From Actinernus sp. WN-2022 (Eukaryota; Cnidaria; Anthozoa; Actiniaria; Actinernidae), in NCBI GenBank assembly GCA_030867875.1, contig JAOWCC010000442.1:806001-870000 (forward strand): a stretch of 64,000 nucleotides of DNA, read 5' to 3'. Below are positions 1-11,958 of the stretch, piece after piece (position 1 is the stretch's first letter; each line of letters starts with the position of its first letter). The translations under genes and the position numbers were made by a program. The notes beneath the pieces were generated by a model. It did no database searches. It saw nothing but the letters and a program-made list of their open reading frames with translations, and had not been told where the DNA came from.

Positions 1-510
1 TAATTCTAAGTCGCATCTTCTGATGAAGTCTAATTCTTTGGCAAGGTAAAGGCCAACACCTCCAGCAGAAGTTTTGGAATTAGTATTCAGGAACACGTAT
101 CCTGGTATGCTAATATTATTTACGCTATTTTCGGTCAGTTTCGTTTCTGAAATAGCAATAATTTCTTGAACCTCTTTTACTGTGAGAAGGATATCCTGTA
201 GCATTGATACATTTTTAGATAAGCTACGCATGTTAAGGTGTAGCATAGAAAATCCACGCCGTTTATTTGCCTTATCAAAGAGATTTCCAGTTTGTTTGAT
301 GGTATAATATTTTGATTCGATATGATTCTCATGTGAATTCTGTAAGTCAATTTCTCTTTCTGGACTTTCAATTATATCTTGGAAAAGATCTTTTGAGTTA
401 AGCAGAGAACTAGAGGATGAGTAAATCCATGCCCCAGTTGTTTTAAGAAACTCTTCGTAGTCTAAATCATGCAATGGTAGTTCGCATAGGAAATTTTGAT
501 CTAAAGCCAT
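1..510 (-). CDS. LINE ORF2 N-terminus, APE-type endonuclease (partial)
   Basis: An uninterrupted frame of 170 codons starts at the ATG at 508-510 and runs off the left edge, so the C-terminal part is missing. About 85 residues of N-terminal leader are followed by the start of an apurinic-endonuclease-like domain: LHLNMRSLSKN (the first conserved Asn strand), then IIAISETKL with the likely catalytic Glu, then SAGGVGLYLAKEL. This arrangement is known from the endonuclease of non-LTR retrotransposons such as Jockey/CR1/RTE-like clades, where it nicks target DNA to prime reverse transcription. The reverse transcriptase would lie beyond the window. No frameshift or stop is seen, so the copy could be young. 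It may belong to the same broad LINE group as the 3' fragment at 43839-44309, but the two do not overlap and cannot be compared. Confidence 0.75.
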   Translation of the reverse strand, partial: MALDQNFLCELPLHDLDYEEFLKTTGAWIYSSSSSLLNSKDLFQDIIESPEREIDLQNSHENHIESKYYTIKQTGNLFDKANKRRGFSMLHLNMRSLSKNVSMLQDILLTVKEVQEIIAISETKLTENSVNNISIPGYVFLNTNSKTSAGGVGLYLAKELDFIRRCDLEL

Positions 511-720
511 ATCAGCGGTGTTATTACAAGTAACTTGAATTTAGGGCTACAGTAAATTAATTAGCTTACTTGGTATATTGTCCCCTTTAGTTATCATGTT
601 CAAGCTGTGGCCGGTGAGTAACAGTGTAGTTCTTAGTGGCTGGAACTCTAGCGGTGGCGATCACTTTCGAAGTTGTGCAGGTCTTCCACAGTGTCAAAGG
701 CGAATGTAGCTTTACTTTCC

Positions 721-1219
721 GAGAAGACGCACTAAGTTATACTAGACGAACTAAGGAGACACACTAAGTTATACTAGACGAACTAAGGAGACGCACTAAG
801 TTATACTAGACGAACTAAGGAGACACACTAAGTTATACTAGACGAACTAAGAAGACGCACTAAGTTATACTAGACGAACTAAGAAGACGCACTAAGTTAT
901 ACTAGACGAACTAAGAAGACGCACTAAGTTATACTAGTCGAACTAAGGAGACCCACTAAGTTATACTAGACGAACTAAGAAGACGCACTAAGTTATACTA
1001 GACGAACTAAGAAGACGCACTAAGTTATACTAGACGAACTAAGAAGACGCACTAAGTTATACTAGACGAACTAAGGAGACGCACTAAGTTATACTAGACG
1101 AACTAAGAAGACGCACTAAGTTATACTAGACGAACTAAGGAGACGCACTAAGTTATACTAGACGAACTAAGAAGACGCACTAAGTTATACTAGACGAACT
1201 AAGAAGACGCACTAAGTTT
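721..1219. repeat. 32-bp minisatellite array, about 15 units
   Basis: Tandem units of 32 bp (core ACTAAGTTATACTAGACGAA) vary mainly at GAAGACGC / GGAGACGC / GGAGACAC. There are no variable spacers, so it is not CRISPR-like. The same unit appears in reverse complement at 41195-42320. The array is followed by CCAAATACGTCTAGA and then ATAAAAACGG ending at 1269, the same terminal sequence that borders the other array. It therefore probably sits inside one end of a non-autonomous DNA element whose other end I cannot find here. Confidence 0.9.
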
Positions 1220-1269
1220 TCTTTGCCCAAATACGTCTAGACGCATTATGCGTCGCTATATAAAAACGG

Positions 1270-3656
1270 CCAAAAACTTTATTCAACAAAATAAGGCTTT
1301 TGTTCCAACATGCATGAGATATAGAAACGGCCTGACATCATGATATGATCTTTAGCTTTCTACAGAAACTGCAGTTCTGCAAAATTTAATGAATGACAAA
1401 TAAGCGACCGTACATGTCTGAGTGAATGTGAGTTGTAAGAGCTAAAAGTGAAAGTGGACTTGAGATACCGTGAATTAAGTGGTTTAACATGGTTAACATG
1501 TTAAAATGCAGCCAAGAAAAACTGAAACGAAAATGAAAGTCCCGAACTTTAGCTTCGAAACTTTGAAGTTTCAAGTTTCCTGTCATATAGCAATTTTGCT
1601 TATGCTTTTTAAAATAATATAATGTAGTTCGTTTTTATTATGGATTAATCTTCCTAATTTTCCTAGACACGATGACAATATCTTTGTTATAGTTACGCGA
1701 TTTGAAAACCTCTGCTCGGCTTAACTAATCGATAAAATCGATAAGATTCGTTTTTCACTCAGTCCCAAGAGATTCGACTGATGACGAAGGGCATGGCGGC
1801 CCATGGTGCTGTACAGAACAAAAGAAGCTAACGAAGAATCTATTGTTAACTGTACACCAACATGGCGTCACGTGAAAACACACACAAGTGAATAGTGCTT
1901 TTCGCGCGCTCTGAATGGTTACTCCGGAGCGAAGAAGCGATCGCTCCGAGCGAAGCAGCGATCACCTTGCACGCGTTTTTGTCCATTTGACAGAAAATAA
2001 CTATTTGGTGCTGGCTATTCACTTGTGTGGTATATACTAAAACAATTATTCACCTCAGTGTCGGTGAATCAGGAGGTGGATATTTACCTTGCCGCGAGTA
2101 TGTAACCGTGTGTAACCGTGTGTAACCGGTGTTAGGCTGGTTCGGGACGAACACAGACATGTATCGATATGTGCCGGAGAAACGAAGCCTCCAGTGACCA
2201 GACGAGAACTGAAGACGTATAACACAAAGTTAAATCAGCTAGGCCAAGGGTCAAAAATAGTACGAAAGCCATACATGCACAAAGCTAAAAGCCGGACACA
2301 AATAACCTGGAAACATAACACCAACCGCAGTGGCAGAACACAAAGCATGCGATTATTGAAATCGAGACTGCACATTGACCAATGCATGTAGATGTGACTA
2401 TTGATTTTTATCGATTACCGATAGTAATCGACATTAATCAGCTAATTAGTATATCGATTAGCTTACATTTGCTTTCCTTACTTTTCGGTTCTTTTTACTG
2501 TTACTTTGCTTTGCTTCATGATAATTTCGTTTAGGGAATGTTGAGAATGTGACGCTCTACATCACATAGGGGTCATGCTATGTTTGTTCGATTTCCTAAA
2601 ATCGAAATGAAAATCATGCACGCAATAACTCATTGGCATTGTTGGGTTGTTTGGAACACTTCACTTAACGCGGCCAGTTTTACGACACTGCGTTATGAAA
2701 TACGCAAATAAAAGCATGTCTGTATACGTACAGCCAGTCATTTCAGATCATTGTATCATGACAATTCAGTATCATTTTTAGAAAAGAAAAAGGTAGAAAA
2801 CTTGGTAACAATGATTTAATGCTGGAATGTTTTTTGTAATCCGGTGATAAATTATAAGTACTAGGTCCGCCTTTAGATTGTTACTGATAGAATCGTTCAG
2901 TGATTCTAGCAAATTAAAACGACTAAAGTGAAATAAAAATACGGTTATAACTGTTACTTTCACAACTTTAAGGAGCAGTCTTCTATGCGTATATCCGGCA
3001 TGCAAAGAAGCGGCCAGAAAGAAACAAAAGGCGGTTGGCGAGCGCTTCAACAGTTAATATCATGAGTGTTATCGGTTATGCATGGCTGTTGGTAAATATT
3101 TCGTGAACTGGACTTGATATAAAACCTCCTGATTATAGAAATGATCGTGTTTTCCTCCCTCCGTAAAAATCAACTGTGAATCGAGTGTAGTGTGTCCAAA
3201 ACAGTTAATGTAGTGGGGAGTGTGTGAGGAGTAAAATCAGGCTGCACTAGCCTTTTAAAGCTTAAAAGCTGTAATAGTCAGCCTGCTATAAAAAAAAAAT
3301 GTATTTATTTATTTAATGGCTGGCTCCTTTTCACTAGGACTAACAATGTTAGTTCCTGGTTTCAAGCTCAACTAAAATATGTTTTATAGCTCTTGCTTCT
3401 CCTCTAGACTTCAGTAATGCGACGGCCGTTAAGCGGTCTCCTCCAGCGGCAGCGTGCCTCTGAGTTCTATATCGATCATCCGGTTTGTCTGTTCAGTGAA
3501 TTGCTGTCATTAAAACTGCTTTCGTCGTTTTTGAATGCATCTGACTATGAAGTAAAGCTTCCTTGGAAAACATTGTTTAAAAATTCTACTTGTACTTGAA
3601 AACACAGCACAATGTTCATCATGTACGTGCTCTTGACTATACAATTGTGAACATTA
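1270..3656. repeat. diverged direct duplication, left copy (flank of coiled-coil/HEPN-like genes)
   Basis: Blocks here recur in the same order at about 6700-8235. Examples are the stretch around 1427-1600 against 6870-7050, 2690-3060 against 7440-7820, and 3330-3720 against 7930-8310. Indels and substitutions are frequent, so the duplication is old. It joins directly to the genes on the minus strand, so the unit is gene plus 3' flank. I see no convincing additional coding sequence. A small inverted-repeat element (1881-2029) lies inside this copy. Confidence 0.7.
1881..2029. mobile_element. 149-bp MITE-like inverted-repeat element
   Basis: CACACAAGTGAATAG at the left end is matched by its reverse complement at 2015-2029. 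The interior is GC-richer with repeats of GAGCGAAG and GCGATC. It has no coding capacity and no clear target duplication. Confidence 0.45.
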
Positions 3657-3920
3657 CTAATTCAGTTTCCACATTTGGAAGGACCACTTAATACACTGAA
3701 GTGAAAGCCATCCTTTCAAGAAACCTTTCTTATCCATTGATTTTCTCAGCACAACATCTGAGCTGCTGGTCGGATAACGTTGGATGTGCTTAGTCCTGAG
3801 TTCTGCTATCTTGAAGGGATTCAGTTCAATTCCTTTATGAAAATCTAGAAAATAGTTTAGTTTGCATGGCGACACGCCGTACGAGTGACTCAACGTCTGG
3901 TTCACGGTTTTTCCGATCAT
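3657..3920 (-). pseudogene. C-terminal scrap of coiled-coil/HEPN-like family
   Basis: The last 40 or so codons (SMDKKGFLKGWLSLQC, then FQMWKLN) match the ends of the genes at 4041-5074 and 8236-9244 (consensus M-[DE]-[KR]-[KR]-G-x-L-K-G-W-L-S-x-Q-C-I). The position where the relatives carry R-N-x3-H reads IQRYP, so the putative catalytic pair is lost, and the upstream domain is replaced by unrelated sequence. By position it corresponds to the 3' end of the 8236-9244 gene in the duplicated block, so it is a remnant of that gene's direct counterpart, with a second copy (4041-5074) just upstream. Confidence 0.6.
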
Positions 3921-4040
3921 TTACTGATAACCCTACATTGTACTGTACATTGTACCTATACAGTTCCCTACATTGTACTGAAGCTAATAGAAACCCGAAT
4001 TCAAAACTGTAAGCTGCGATACTAGAGCACTCCAGGTGTA

Positions 4041-5074
4041 TCACTGAATAGGAAGACGACACACTTCTTTCCACATATCAATGAGATCACGAATACACTG
4101 GTGCGAAAGCCATCCTTTCAACATACCTCTCCTATCCATTTCCTCAGCAGAACGTGTCAGTATATCCTCCGTTATCTTTGGATGTGCTTGTATATTTCTG
4201 CTTTCTTGAAGAGACTTCATTGCTTCATCGTACTTCTCTGAATCCCACTTCAACATTTCCTTTAGAAATTGCCATCGTTTTTCGGCCGTCGTGCATTCAT
4301 CGCGCGTCTTTGTCAACTTATTGATGTCCTTCTCGATCCGGCTTTTTTACCTTCGGATCGGCGTATAGTGTTCGGGGAGCACGTACTTATAAATCCTTCC
4401 TTGTAAGTCCCAGCAGAGTTCTCCAAGAAAAAGCAAAGCTCTGGTTTCTGTAAATGCTACTGATTGACCGCTTGGTAAAAGCGAAGGCCGAGCTGGATAA
4501 GAAACGCCACCGGGAACCATGGCAAGAGCGCGCTGCTGAGTCGTGGACTCCTTGAATGTCTTCAGGTCTTTTTTCAGCGTTTCATTGTCACCCTTCATCT
4601 TCTCCAAGTCAGATTTGACTGTGTCAAGCTTCGAGTGTACTTTTCGTAGAGATTCTTCGAGTTTACTGTTCTCATCGTCTTGAGCCTCTTTCGCTTGAAC
4701 CAAGGATTCGACGTCCTTTTCCACCTGTTCAAGCTTGTACTTCACCGAAGCCAGCTGTTCTTGGAGCTCTTTCTTCTCGCTTTCGAGTTTCTGAATTCGT
4801 TCCTTCAGTTTTCTTACCTCGTCGTTTCGTGCTTCTAATTTAATGAGTAGATCGTTGTTGTTTTCTTCGAGATGTTTCATGCACGTTGTTCTTCAGCTCT
4901 GTGATTTCTTTATATATCCTTCTGATTAAGTTCACGTTTAAGTTGGTCGATTTCCTCACCGTGTTTAGCTATCTTGAAGTCTTCTAGCCCTCCATGTAGG
5001 GGATTTAGTCCAGAATTTAATATCGTTAGGCCTAAATTTGCAAGTAGGAAGCTATCTTCTTGATCTATTGCCAT
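4041..5074 (-). pseudogene. coiled-coil + HEPN-like domain gene, broken copy
   Basis: Starting from the ATG at 5072-5074, the reading frame gives about 58 residues ending QKDI, then breaks. Homology to the gene at 8236-9244 continues in a second frame (EITELKNN) and returns in a third from 4880. A long coiled coil rich in Glu/Lys heptads follows, then the domain beginning GELCWDLQGRIYKYVLPEHY. An in-frame TAA at 4347-4349 replaces the Tyr found in the relative. The frame then continues without a shift through SRNIQAHP (R-x4-H) to KGWLSHQC and a TGA at 4041. Seen: at least two frameshifts plus one nonsense codon, hence pseudogene. The function of the intact form is unknown; R-x4-H inside an all-helical region suggests a HEPN nuclease fold (inference). 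Confidence 0.65.
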
Positions 5075-5726
5075 CTTTCTAACGTATTTTGGGAAATAAT
5101 TATCGATTATCTAACTTCTCGTTTTTTCTATAAGCATCTCCAACTCGAGCACTGAGCCTCAAAAAATTAGGTTTTTGTGTTAGTGCGGGTATTCGCACCC
5201 AGACATCAAACAGGAAGGGTGAGGGAATAGGGTTGAGTGAAGAGGGTAAAATTGTCACAGTTGTTGTTTTTGTGTTGGTGCGGGTATTTCCACCCGGACT
5301 CTCTCTCTGTTTTCTCCTGTTATCGGTCGAATATTATGGTGATGATTTATACTTCGAACATAATTTTCAGAAAAGCTTCGTATCTTTCTTCCTATTGGGC
5401 GACTAAATTACTCCCGCGGTGCTGAATTTCTTGGAGCTGTCGGCTTTTTCGAGTGGCTGATTATCGTTACCATGGCTACACATGTCTTCGCTTCTCCTGA
5501 TTGGCTAACAAATAAAACTTTCCCAGAAAACGGAGTAACGTGTCAAAATAGATATCGTTGACCAAATTACATGTCATTTGCACGAGGTTCAGTTATTTTC
5601 AACGATGCGACTTTTCTAACTAGTTAAAGGAAACCCCGACTGCTGAAACTCATCGCCCTTCTGAATTATTGGCAATATGGCCTAAACTGAAAAAAAATGG
5701 AAATATTTGTTTTTGAAAAATTGGAT

Positions 5727-6050
5727 ATACTCAAGAGAAAATGAGGTTATAGAACGATTCCCCGTCCCCTACGTTAGTTCCCCTAGCGGCCATTTTTAGA
5801 TACCCAGGTTTATTTTTACCGCTACCGTCCGCGTGACCTGATACCCGATATTCCTTTCTTTGAGAGTTAACCAGTTGCGCTTGCGAGCTGCGATGATTTT
5901 CTCGCAGAACGTATGATTGACGTAAAGCTGACCAATCAGATGACGTTCTAAAATAACTTTCGGTTCTTAAAATAGCCATTTCGGGAACTAACGTTGCAAG
6001 AGTCCCATGTATGGGGGAATCGTTCTCTTACCTCATTTTCTCTTGATATA
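5727..6050. mobile_element. 324-bp MITE with about 35-bp terminal inverted repeats
   Basis: The left end reads CAAGAGAAAATGAGGT, then AGAACGATTCCCC and ACGTTAGTTCCC. The right end carries the same three blocks in reverse complement with a 17-bp spacer difference. There is no transposase, and the ORFs crossing it are chance. No target duplication could be fixed. Confidence 0.65.
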
Positions 6051-8235
6051 CTGTATAAGTCATTCGCCGACAGGAATCGTCATCACATCCAAGATGGCGG
6101 CGGCCGCGAAATTCAAAGCCCAATTCCGAATTTAGACCACATTGCCAAACATTTAACGGCGATTTTCGAATCACACTTTATCCGTTTCGTACAGCTCGAC
6201 ACTTATTAACACAATCCATTTCGGTCTGGGAATATCGCTTGTCGTTTGAATGTCCGGAAAACCTTAATTTTTGAAAATAGGTGTATGCCTAACTTAGGGG
6301 AGTGCTCCTATTCATAAATGCAGTGACTAGTCGCACCAGTCCCTTCCAGAGCGAGTATACACAAGAACTCCACCAAGGTTCGTCGCACGCATTTTCTCTC
6401 GCTTAACGCTTATGCAGATTTATATTACGCCATTGGTATTACTAGTTGGTTCGCCTTTCATGATTTAGTTTTTATTCCCCATTCATCCGTACGTTTGGCA
6501 TCAGTTGCCAGAGTAATTCGCGCACACGTGCTCCATTTGTGCCGGGCTGTTTTTATTCGATGGGTTAGTCTTTATGTTCTATTTGTTTTATTTCATTCAT
6601 TTCGGGGGTATACGTATTGTAGCGTTTATGCTGTCTAGTACCCCTCCGCCGACCACCCCTTTCCCCATCACCTCCCCACCCCTCCCTCTAGAGATCTAGA
6701 AACTTTATTCGGCGGCAAAATAAGGGTTTTGTCCCGACATACATGGCCTGGTCTTTCGTTCGGCAAAATATCATGCCTTTTAGTAGTTTAATTTAGATCA
6801 TAGATCGAGACTTTGTGCTTTCTTTACTTACTGACAAATACATAACCATGCGTGTCTGTTAGCTTGAATGTGAGTTGTAAGAACTAAAAGTCAAAGTGGA
6901 CTTGAAATACTGTGAAGTGGTTTAACATGGTCAGTTAACACTGGTTAAAATGGAGCCAAGAGCCGAACTGAAACGAAAATGAAAGCGGTGATCGGGTAAT
7001 AGCTGAATTTTTAGCTTTGGAAAGTTTCAGTTTCCCGTGTCATATAGCAATTTTGCTAATGCTTTTAATACAATGTAGTTCTTTTTGATTATGGAATACT
7101 CTTCCTAATTTTCCTATATATAATCTCTGTAGTACCTATTCTGAAATTATGGTCACGCGATTATTTCCTGGCAGTTATCACTGATCACATATGTATTACT
7201 ATTTATCTATGTATTTGCTTTCCTTACTTTTCGGTTCTTTTTGCTGGTCCTTCGCTTTGTTTCATGGTAATTTCGTTTCGTCTACAAACCAATTTAGGGA
7301 ATGTCGAGAAAGTGACGCTCCTCAGTCATGCTCATGGTTTTATAGAGGTCATGCTATGTTTGTTCGATTTCCAAGAAATGAAAGCCGCGCAATTATCATT
7401 AGCATTGTTGGGTTGTTTGGAACACTTACTAAACAGCTAGTTTCTCGACTTCAGTTTTGAAATACGCGAATAATTTAAGCATGCTGGATACGTACATTCA
7501 GTCATTTCTGATCATTGTATCATGACAATTCAGGATTTTTTTTAGAAAAGAAAAAGGTAGAAAACTTGGTAAACCTGCAATGATTCAATACTGGACTGTT
7601 TTTCGTAATCCGTTTGAAGATGATAAATTAAACATACTAACGACGCTTAGTAACAATCTAAGGGCGGACTGGTGTCTAACATCGTTCACCTGAGTAAAAG
7701 TGGGTCAAAGACGGTTTGTAACTGTTCTTTTCGTACTTGTATATATGGACCATTTTTGTAGGCGTATATAGTGCAAACAGGCCTGGAAAAAAGCGGTTGC
7801 GAGCGCCGCTATCATGAAAGAGCGTTACGTCCAGTGTGGCTGTTTGCTGAAAGCCGGGTTCGCTGTGCTGGACCGGCTTGGTCGATATAAAACCTCCTCG
7901 GGTTATAGAAAAGTTCGATGGCTGGCTCAGTCCTCTTCACTTGGACTAACAATGTTAGTTTCTGGTTTCAAGCTCGGCTGAAAATTTCGTTTAGCTCTAA
8001 CTTGCTTATCCTCCAGAATTTGGTAATGCGACGGCTAGAGTCTCCGCCAGCGTCGGCCTCTGGGTTCTATATCGCCCGGTTTGTCTGTTTAGTGAATTGC
8101 TGTCATTAAAAATGCTCCCGCCTTCGTTTCTTAATACATCTGACTATGAAGTAAAGCTTCCTTGGAAAAATTGTTCAAAAATTCTACTTGTAATTTAAAA
8201 ATCTGGCAGAGTTCACATCATGTTTATCATGTGCT
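6051..8235. repeat. right copy of the diverged direct duplication; no gene seen
   Basis: From about 6700 onward this is the counterpart of 1270-3656 and leads directly into the 3' end of the coiled-coil/HEPN-like gene at 8236. The first 600 bp show no recognised gene. They contain a GC-rich patch, CCAAGATGGCGGCGG at about 6090, which resembles a YY1-type core-promoter element, but no transcript can be inferred from it alone. Confidence 0.55.
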
Positions 8236-9244
8236 CTACAACTGTGAACATTCTAATTGCTTCCACATTTGAATGAGCTCATAAATACACTGAAGTGAAA
8301 GCCATCCTTTCAAGATACCTTTCTTTTCCATTTCCTCAGCACAGAATCTCAGCAACTGGTCATTTAACTTTGGATGTGCTTCTTGATTTCTGCTATCTTG
8401 AAGGGATTTCAATGCCCCTTCGTAGTCCTCTTTCCAATTGAGCTTGCTCTTTAGTTCCTCCCACCTTTGCTCTGCCGCCTTTTTGTCCTCGCTTGTCTTA
8501 GGTAGCTTGCAAATGTCTTTTACAATCGCCTTCACTTTGTAACTTCTGATTGGGGTAAAATGCTCTGGTAAAACTGCCTTGTACATCATGCACTGGAGAT
8601 CTTGGCAGAGCTGTCCAATGTATACCAACGCATTAATTTGGCCGCTTGGTAGTTGACTGATGGATGGCACCGCTCTACCGAGGCGAGCGATAGGATGAAG
8701 CCGATCGCGATATTGCGGAGTCGATTCCTTGAGATCCTTAACTTCCTTTTTCAGCTTTTCGTTGTCTCCCTTAGTTTTATCAAGGTCTGACTTAACGGTG
8801 TCTAGTTTAGAGTTTACTTTCAGCAAATCTTCTTCAAGCTTTTGATTTTCTTCTTCTTGTATGTATATCCTTTGCCACAACTAGAATCTTTACATCCTTT
8901 TCCAAACTGAGTAACTTAAAATTCACGCCTGCTAGCTCTTCTTGAAGTCCCTTCTTCTCGACTTCAAGCATTTTTATTCTTTCCCTCAGCTTTTTTACCT
9001 CGCAATTTCGAGTTTGGAGTTTGATGTCCAAATTCTTGTTCTGCTCTTGCAGCTCTTGTACGCTCTTCCTTAGATCTGCTATTTCTTCGTCTTTTTGGTC
9101 TATTTCGAGTTTTAATTTCTCTATGTCTTCCTCGTGTTTAGCGATATATATATGTTCGTCTTGCATAGGTGGACCACTCATAAAGGCCGTTAAAATACTT
9201 GCCGTAGTTTCGCCGGATATTCCTAGTCCATCTTGGCTTAACAT
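8236..9244 (-). pseudogene. coiled-coil + HEPN-like domain gene, one frameshift
   Basis: The ATG at 9242-9244 opens a 136-codon frame: a short leader, then a heptad-rich coiled coil from about IAKHEEDIEKLK. Near 8850 homology passes to the overlapping 214-codon frame after an apparent 1-nt indel in a TATACATACAAGAAG context. The second frame holds the rest of the coiled coil and the C-terminal helical domain: GQLCQDLQCMMYKAVLPEHF, then DSRNQEAHP (R164 and H169 of that frame), then GILKGWLSLQC. Compared with the copy at 4041-5074 it is otherwise complete, about 330 residues. The frameshift could be a pseudogene lesion, a sequencing error, a tiny intron or programmed shifting; I cannot tell. 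R-N-x3-H is the HEPN RNase signature and occurs at the equivalent place in three loci here. Family name unknown to me; nuclease role is inference. Confidence 0.65.
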
Positions 9245-11958
9245 GTTCGTGCATTGATGGAATTGTGGACTACGTAACCTTTCAAAGACATGGGCGCGCG
9301 TGATTCTTCATGTGTGTGAAAACGCTCAAACCCCGCGCCACGTTTTAGCCTAATATGTTTCCAAGAAATCCATGATCACTTTATACCACCACCTCTGCGC
9401 ATATGCGGAACCCGTTGTCATTGGTTGATTCAGTCGCGTGACCAATGGCAATTGCGAGCGAGTAAACTGGTTAAACAGGTTTTCGTATTTCATTTCTTGC
9501 ACATGTATGTATAATCAGAAATTTCCAAGAAATGGATGACCTTTTATGGATGCTCAACCATGCCTTTGCCGCCTGGACGGTTTGTTTATTTTTCGTTGTA
9601 GGTCAGTCATAACCGGAAATTTTCGCAACGTCACAAAAAAACTACCGTTCGAATGAGTCAGAACAGAAGTAGCACGCTTTGGAACTATCATAATTCAAAA
9701 TCAGCAATTTCTTCGTAAAAAGGTACATTCATCCAGATTGAAGACTGAGCAGACATCAACTAGATTTTGATTATCATCCTATTTTAACTAGCGGTGAGAG
9801 GTGAAAGGAGAACTGAGCGACGGGTAGCAGGGTAGCGGGGGCCGGTTGAAAATATATCAATTTTAGATTTTATTAGATTTAAGGTGCGTGGTTTTCCTAT
9901 TGTTAGTATTAAATTGTTATGTATCAGTATTATTACTATTAGTAGTAGTATTATCTTTTATGTTCTTTTAGAGGAGGCCACTATCTGTATTGGATTTGTG
10001 AAGTCGCGAAATCCGATCTGATCTATTTTTAGCGTGCGATAATCATATTGGTGCGGTATTTCATTATTGACACGGTTTTCATACCGGCAGGGAATTGAGC
10101 TACTGAATTGGTACCTCATTTGTACCATGAGAAGACGCAAGACTTGGATACCGGGCGACGCGTCGTTTGAAACGACGCGTTCTCCCGCTGAGTTTGGTCT
10201 CAAGCAAAGGCGCAAAGTGTGATAATCCGAATGAAATAAGGCTGGCTTGACAGCAGAAATAATCGGATCTAGAAAAAGTATGTTATGCGGGAAACATAAG
10301 GAACAATATTTTTCAGCCTAGCAAAAGTTATAGAAAATCCCGATATAACGAATCCCGGTATAACAAAATCCCTGTTATAATGAATACAATCTAGGTCTGA
10401 ATATAATATTATAACGAATAAATATTATGTTGTTAGAAATTGTTAGAACGGGGTTTCGCCGGTTTATAACGAGCTAGCCTCCGATATATAGCGAACTTAT
10501 TTTCCGATCCCTTGTCACTTCTCCACTGTAGAGTCCTTTAGTAGACTGCCTTTTGTGGTTTGTGAGGGAAAGGAATCGGCTATTTGCGTCGCACGTAGAA
10601 TTCCTAAAACGGCGAATCTGGCCACAACGAATCTGGCCACAACAAATTATTTCTATAAACTGTCCTTAATCAGTGTTTTTAAAATAGAGACATATATTGC
10701 ACATTCGTAAGCATACAAAGTACCGGCCCGTAGCCAGACCAAAAACTTAACCGAGGCACTTTAGACTGACACTCGAAGAAACAACTTTTCCTTCGTAAAT
10801 ATGAATTTTTAACTGCCCCAGTACATTACAGTATGGCTTATATTAAACATGACATGTATATAAAATTGACAAATATACGGCCATCCATAAAGTCAATACG
10901 TTATGAACCAAGCCCGGTTACAATTTAAAATTTAAAATTATAGTGTGTTTTGGTCCAGATTGAGAGTTACTTGTGACGCCAAAGCCATATACACAATGGT
11001 CTTTGCATAATTCCAAACATGCCGTGAAACAGGAAACAGCGTGCAACAAACACGAACACAGGCCGCTCAGAATTTACCATAATAATTATGAATGAAACAC
11101 CTATCTTCAGAATCAACCGGTAAAAAGTGTTTGTGTTCATAAAAGCATAAAGGTGTAGTATGACTAAGTGGGGTAACCAAATGAACTCATTTGGAATTGT
11201 AATAACGACTGGAGAACACTGAAGTAAAGTAAAACTGACTGTTTAACCCTTATCACAAATAAATAAATAAATAAATAAATTTGTTATAGCAGTATTACAG
11301 CTTACAGCTTGTGCCGGGGGGACTGCTTTTACTCCTCACACACTCCCCACCACATTAACTGTTCAGGGGTCAAAAGTTGAACAGAGTTGTTTTATGGTGG
11401 CCGAAAGACGAAGAATTTGACAATGTTAAAACTGAAATGAGGGCCGAAATTTAATAAACCGAAGTTTAATTTATGTACTAAAAAAACATTTAAGTGCAGT
11501 TGCTAACGTAAAACACCGCCACGTTGTAACAAAATAAGAATTTCGGCACATAAGTTGCCGGTCGAAACCGGTCGATATATAGAAATATTCTTTACGACGA
11601 GTTTGTGATGGTAACAAAATTGGTGATGAATTTGAGTGTAACCATCATAAATTCATAAGGATGAGAGAGGTTTTTCTCAAATCCCTTTATAATATTAACG
11701 ATAGTTTTCGTTTCTTCGATAATAAATCCTTATTTTTTATATCTATTTTCAATGAAAGATGAATCTATTATGAAACTTTCTTCAAAGGACTTTTATTAGA
11801 TTTTGGAATTATCAAAATAATTATTATAAGAAGTGTCGATGTTAAATTGTATTTGACTATATTTAGTATATGTTCTATTGTCATTTTGCCAATAATGTCA
11901 TGTTTAATAAAATTATTATATAGTGATTGACGTTCATGAAGTATACAGTGTCTCACGT
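9245..11958. other. gene-poor AT-rich stretch
   Basis: No coding region I can support. The part just upstream of 9244 would hold the promoter of the coiled-coil/HEPN-like gene, but no clear TATA box is visible. At 10330-10480 there are several degenerate copies of a CGATATAACGAATCCCGG-type motif, which resembles the subterminal repeats of pogo/Tigger-like elements (weak). A short (AAAT)n tract lies near 11260. The 85-codon frame at 9958-10215 has no recognisable similarity. Confidence 0.4.

Noticed and set aside
721..1219. CRISPR-like array of 32-bp repeats
   Set aside because: Units abut directly with no unique spacers, and the context is eukaryotic. It is a minisatellite.
9958..10215. 85-codon frame as a gene
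   Set aside because: No recognisable domain, no coding-like neighbours, AT-rich repeat context.
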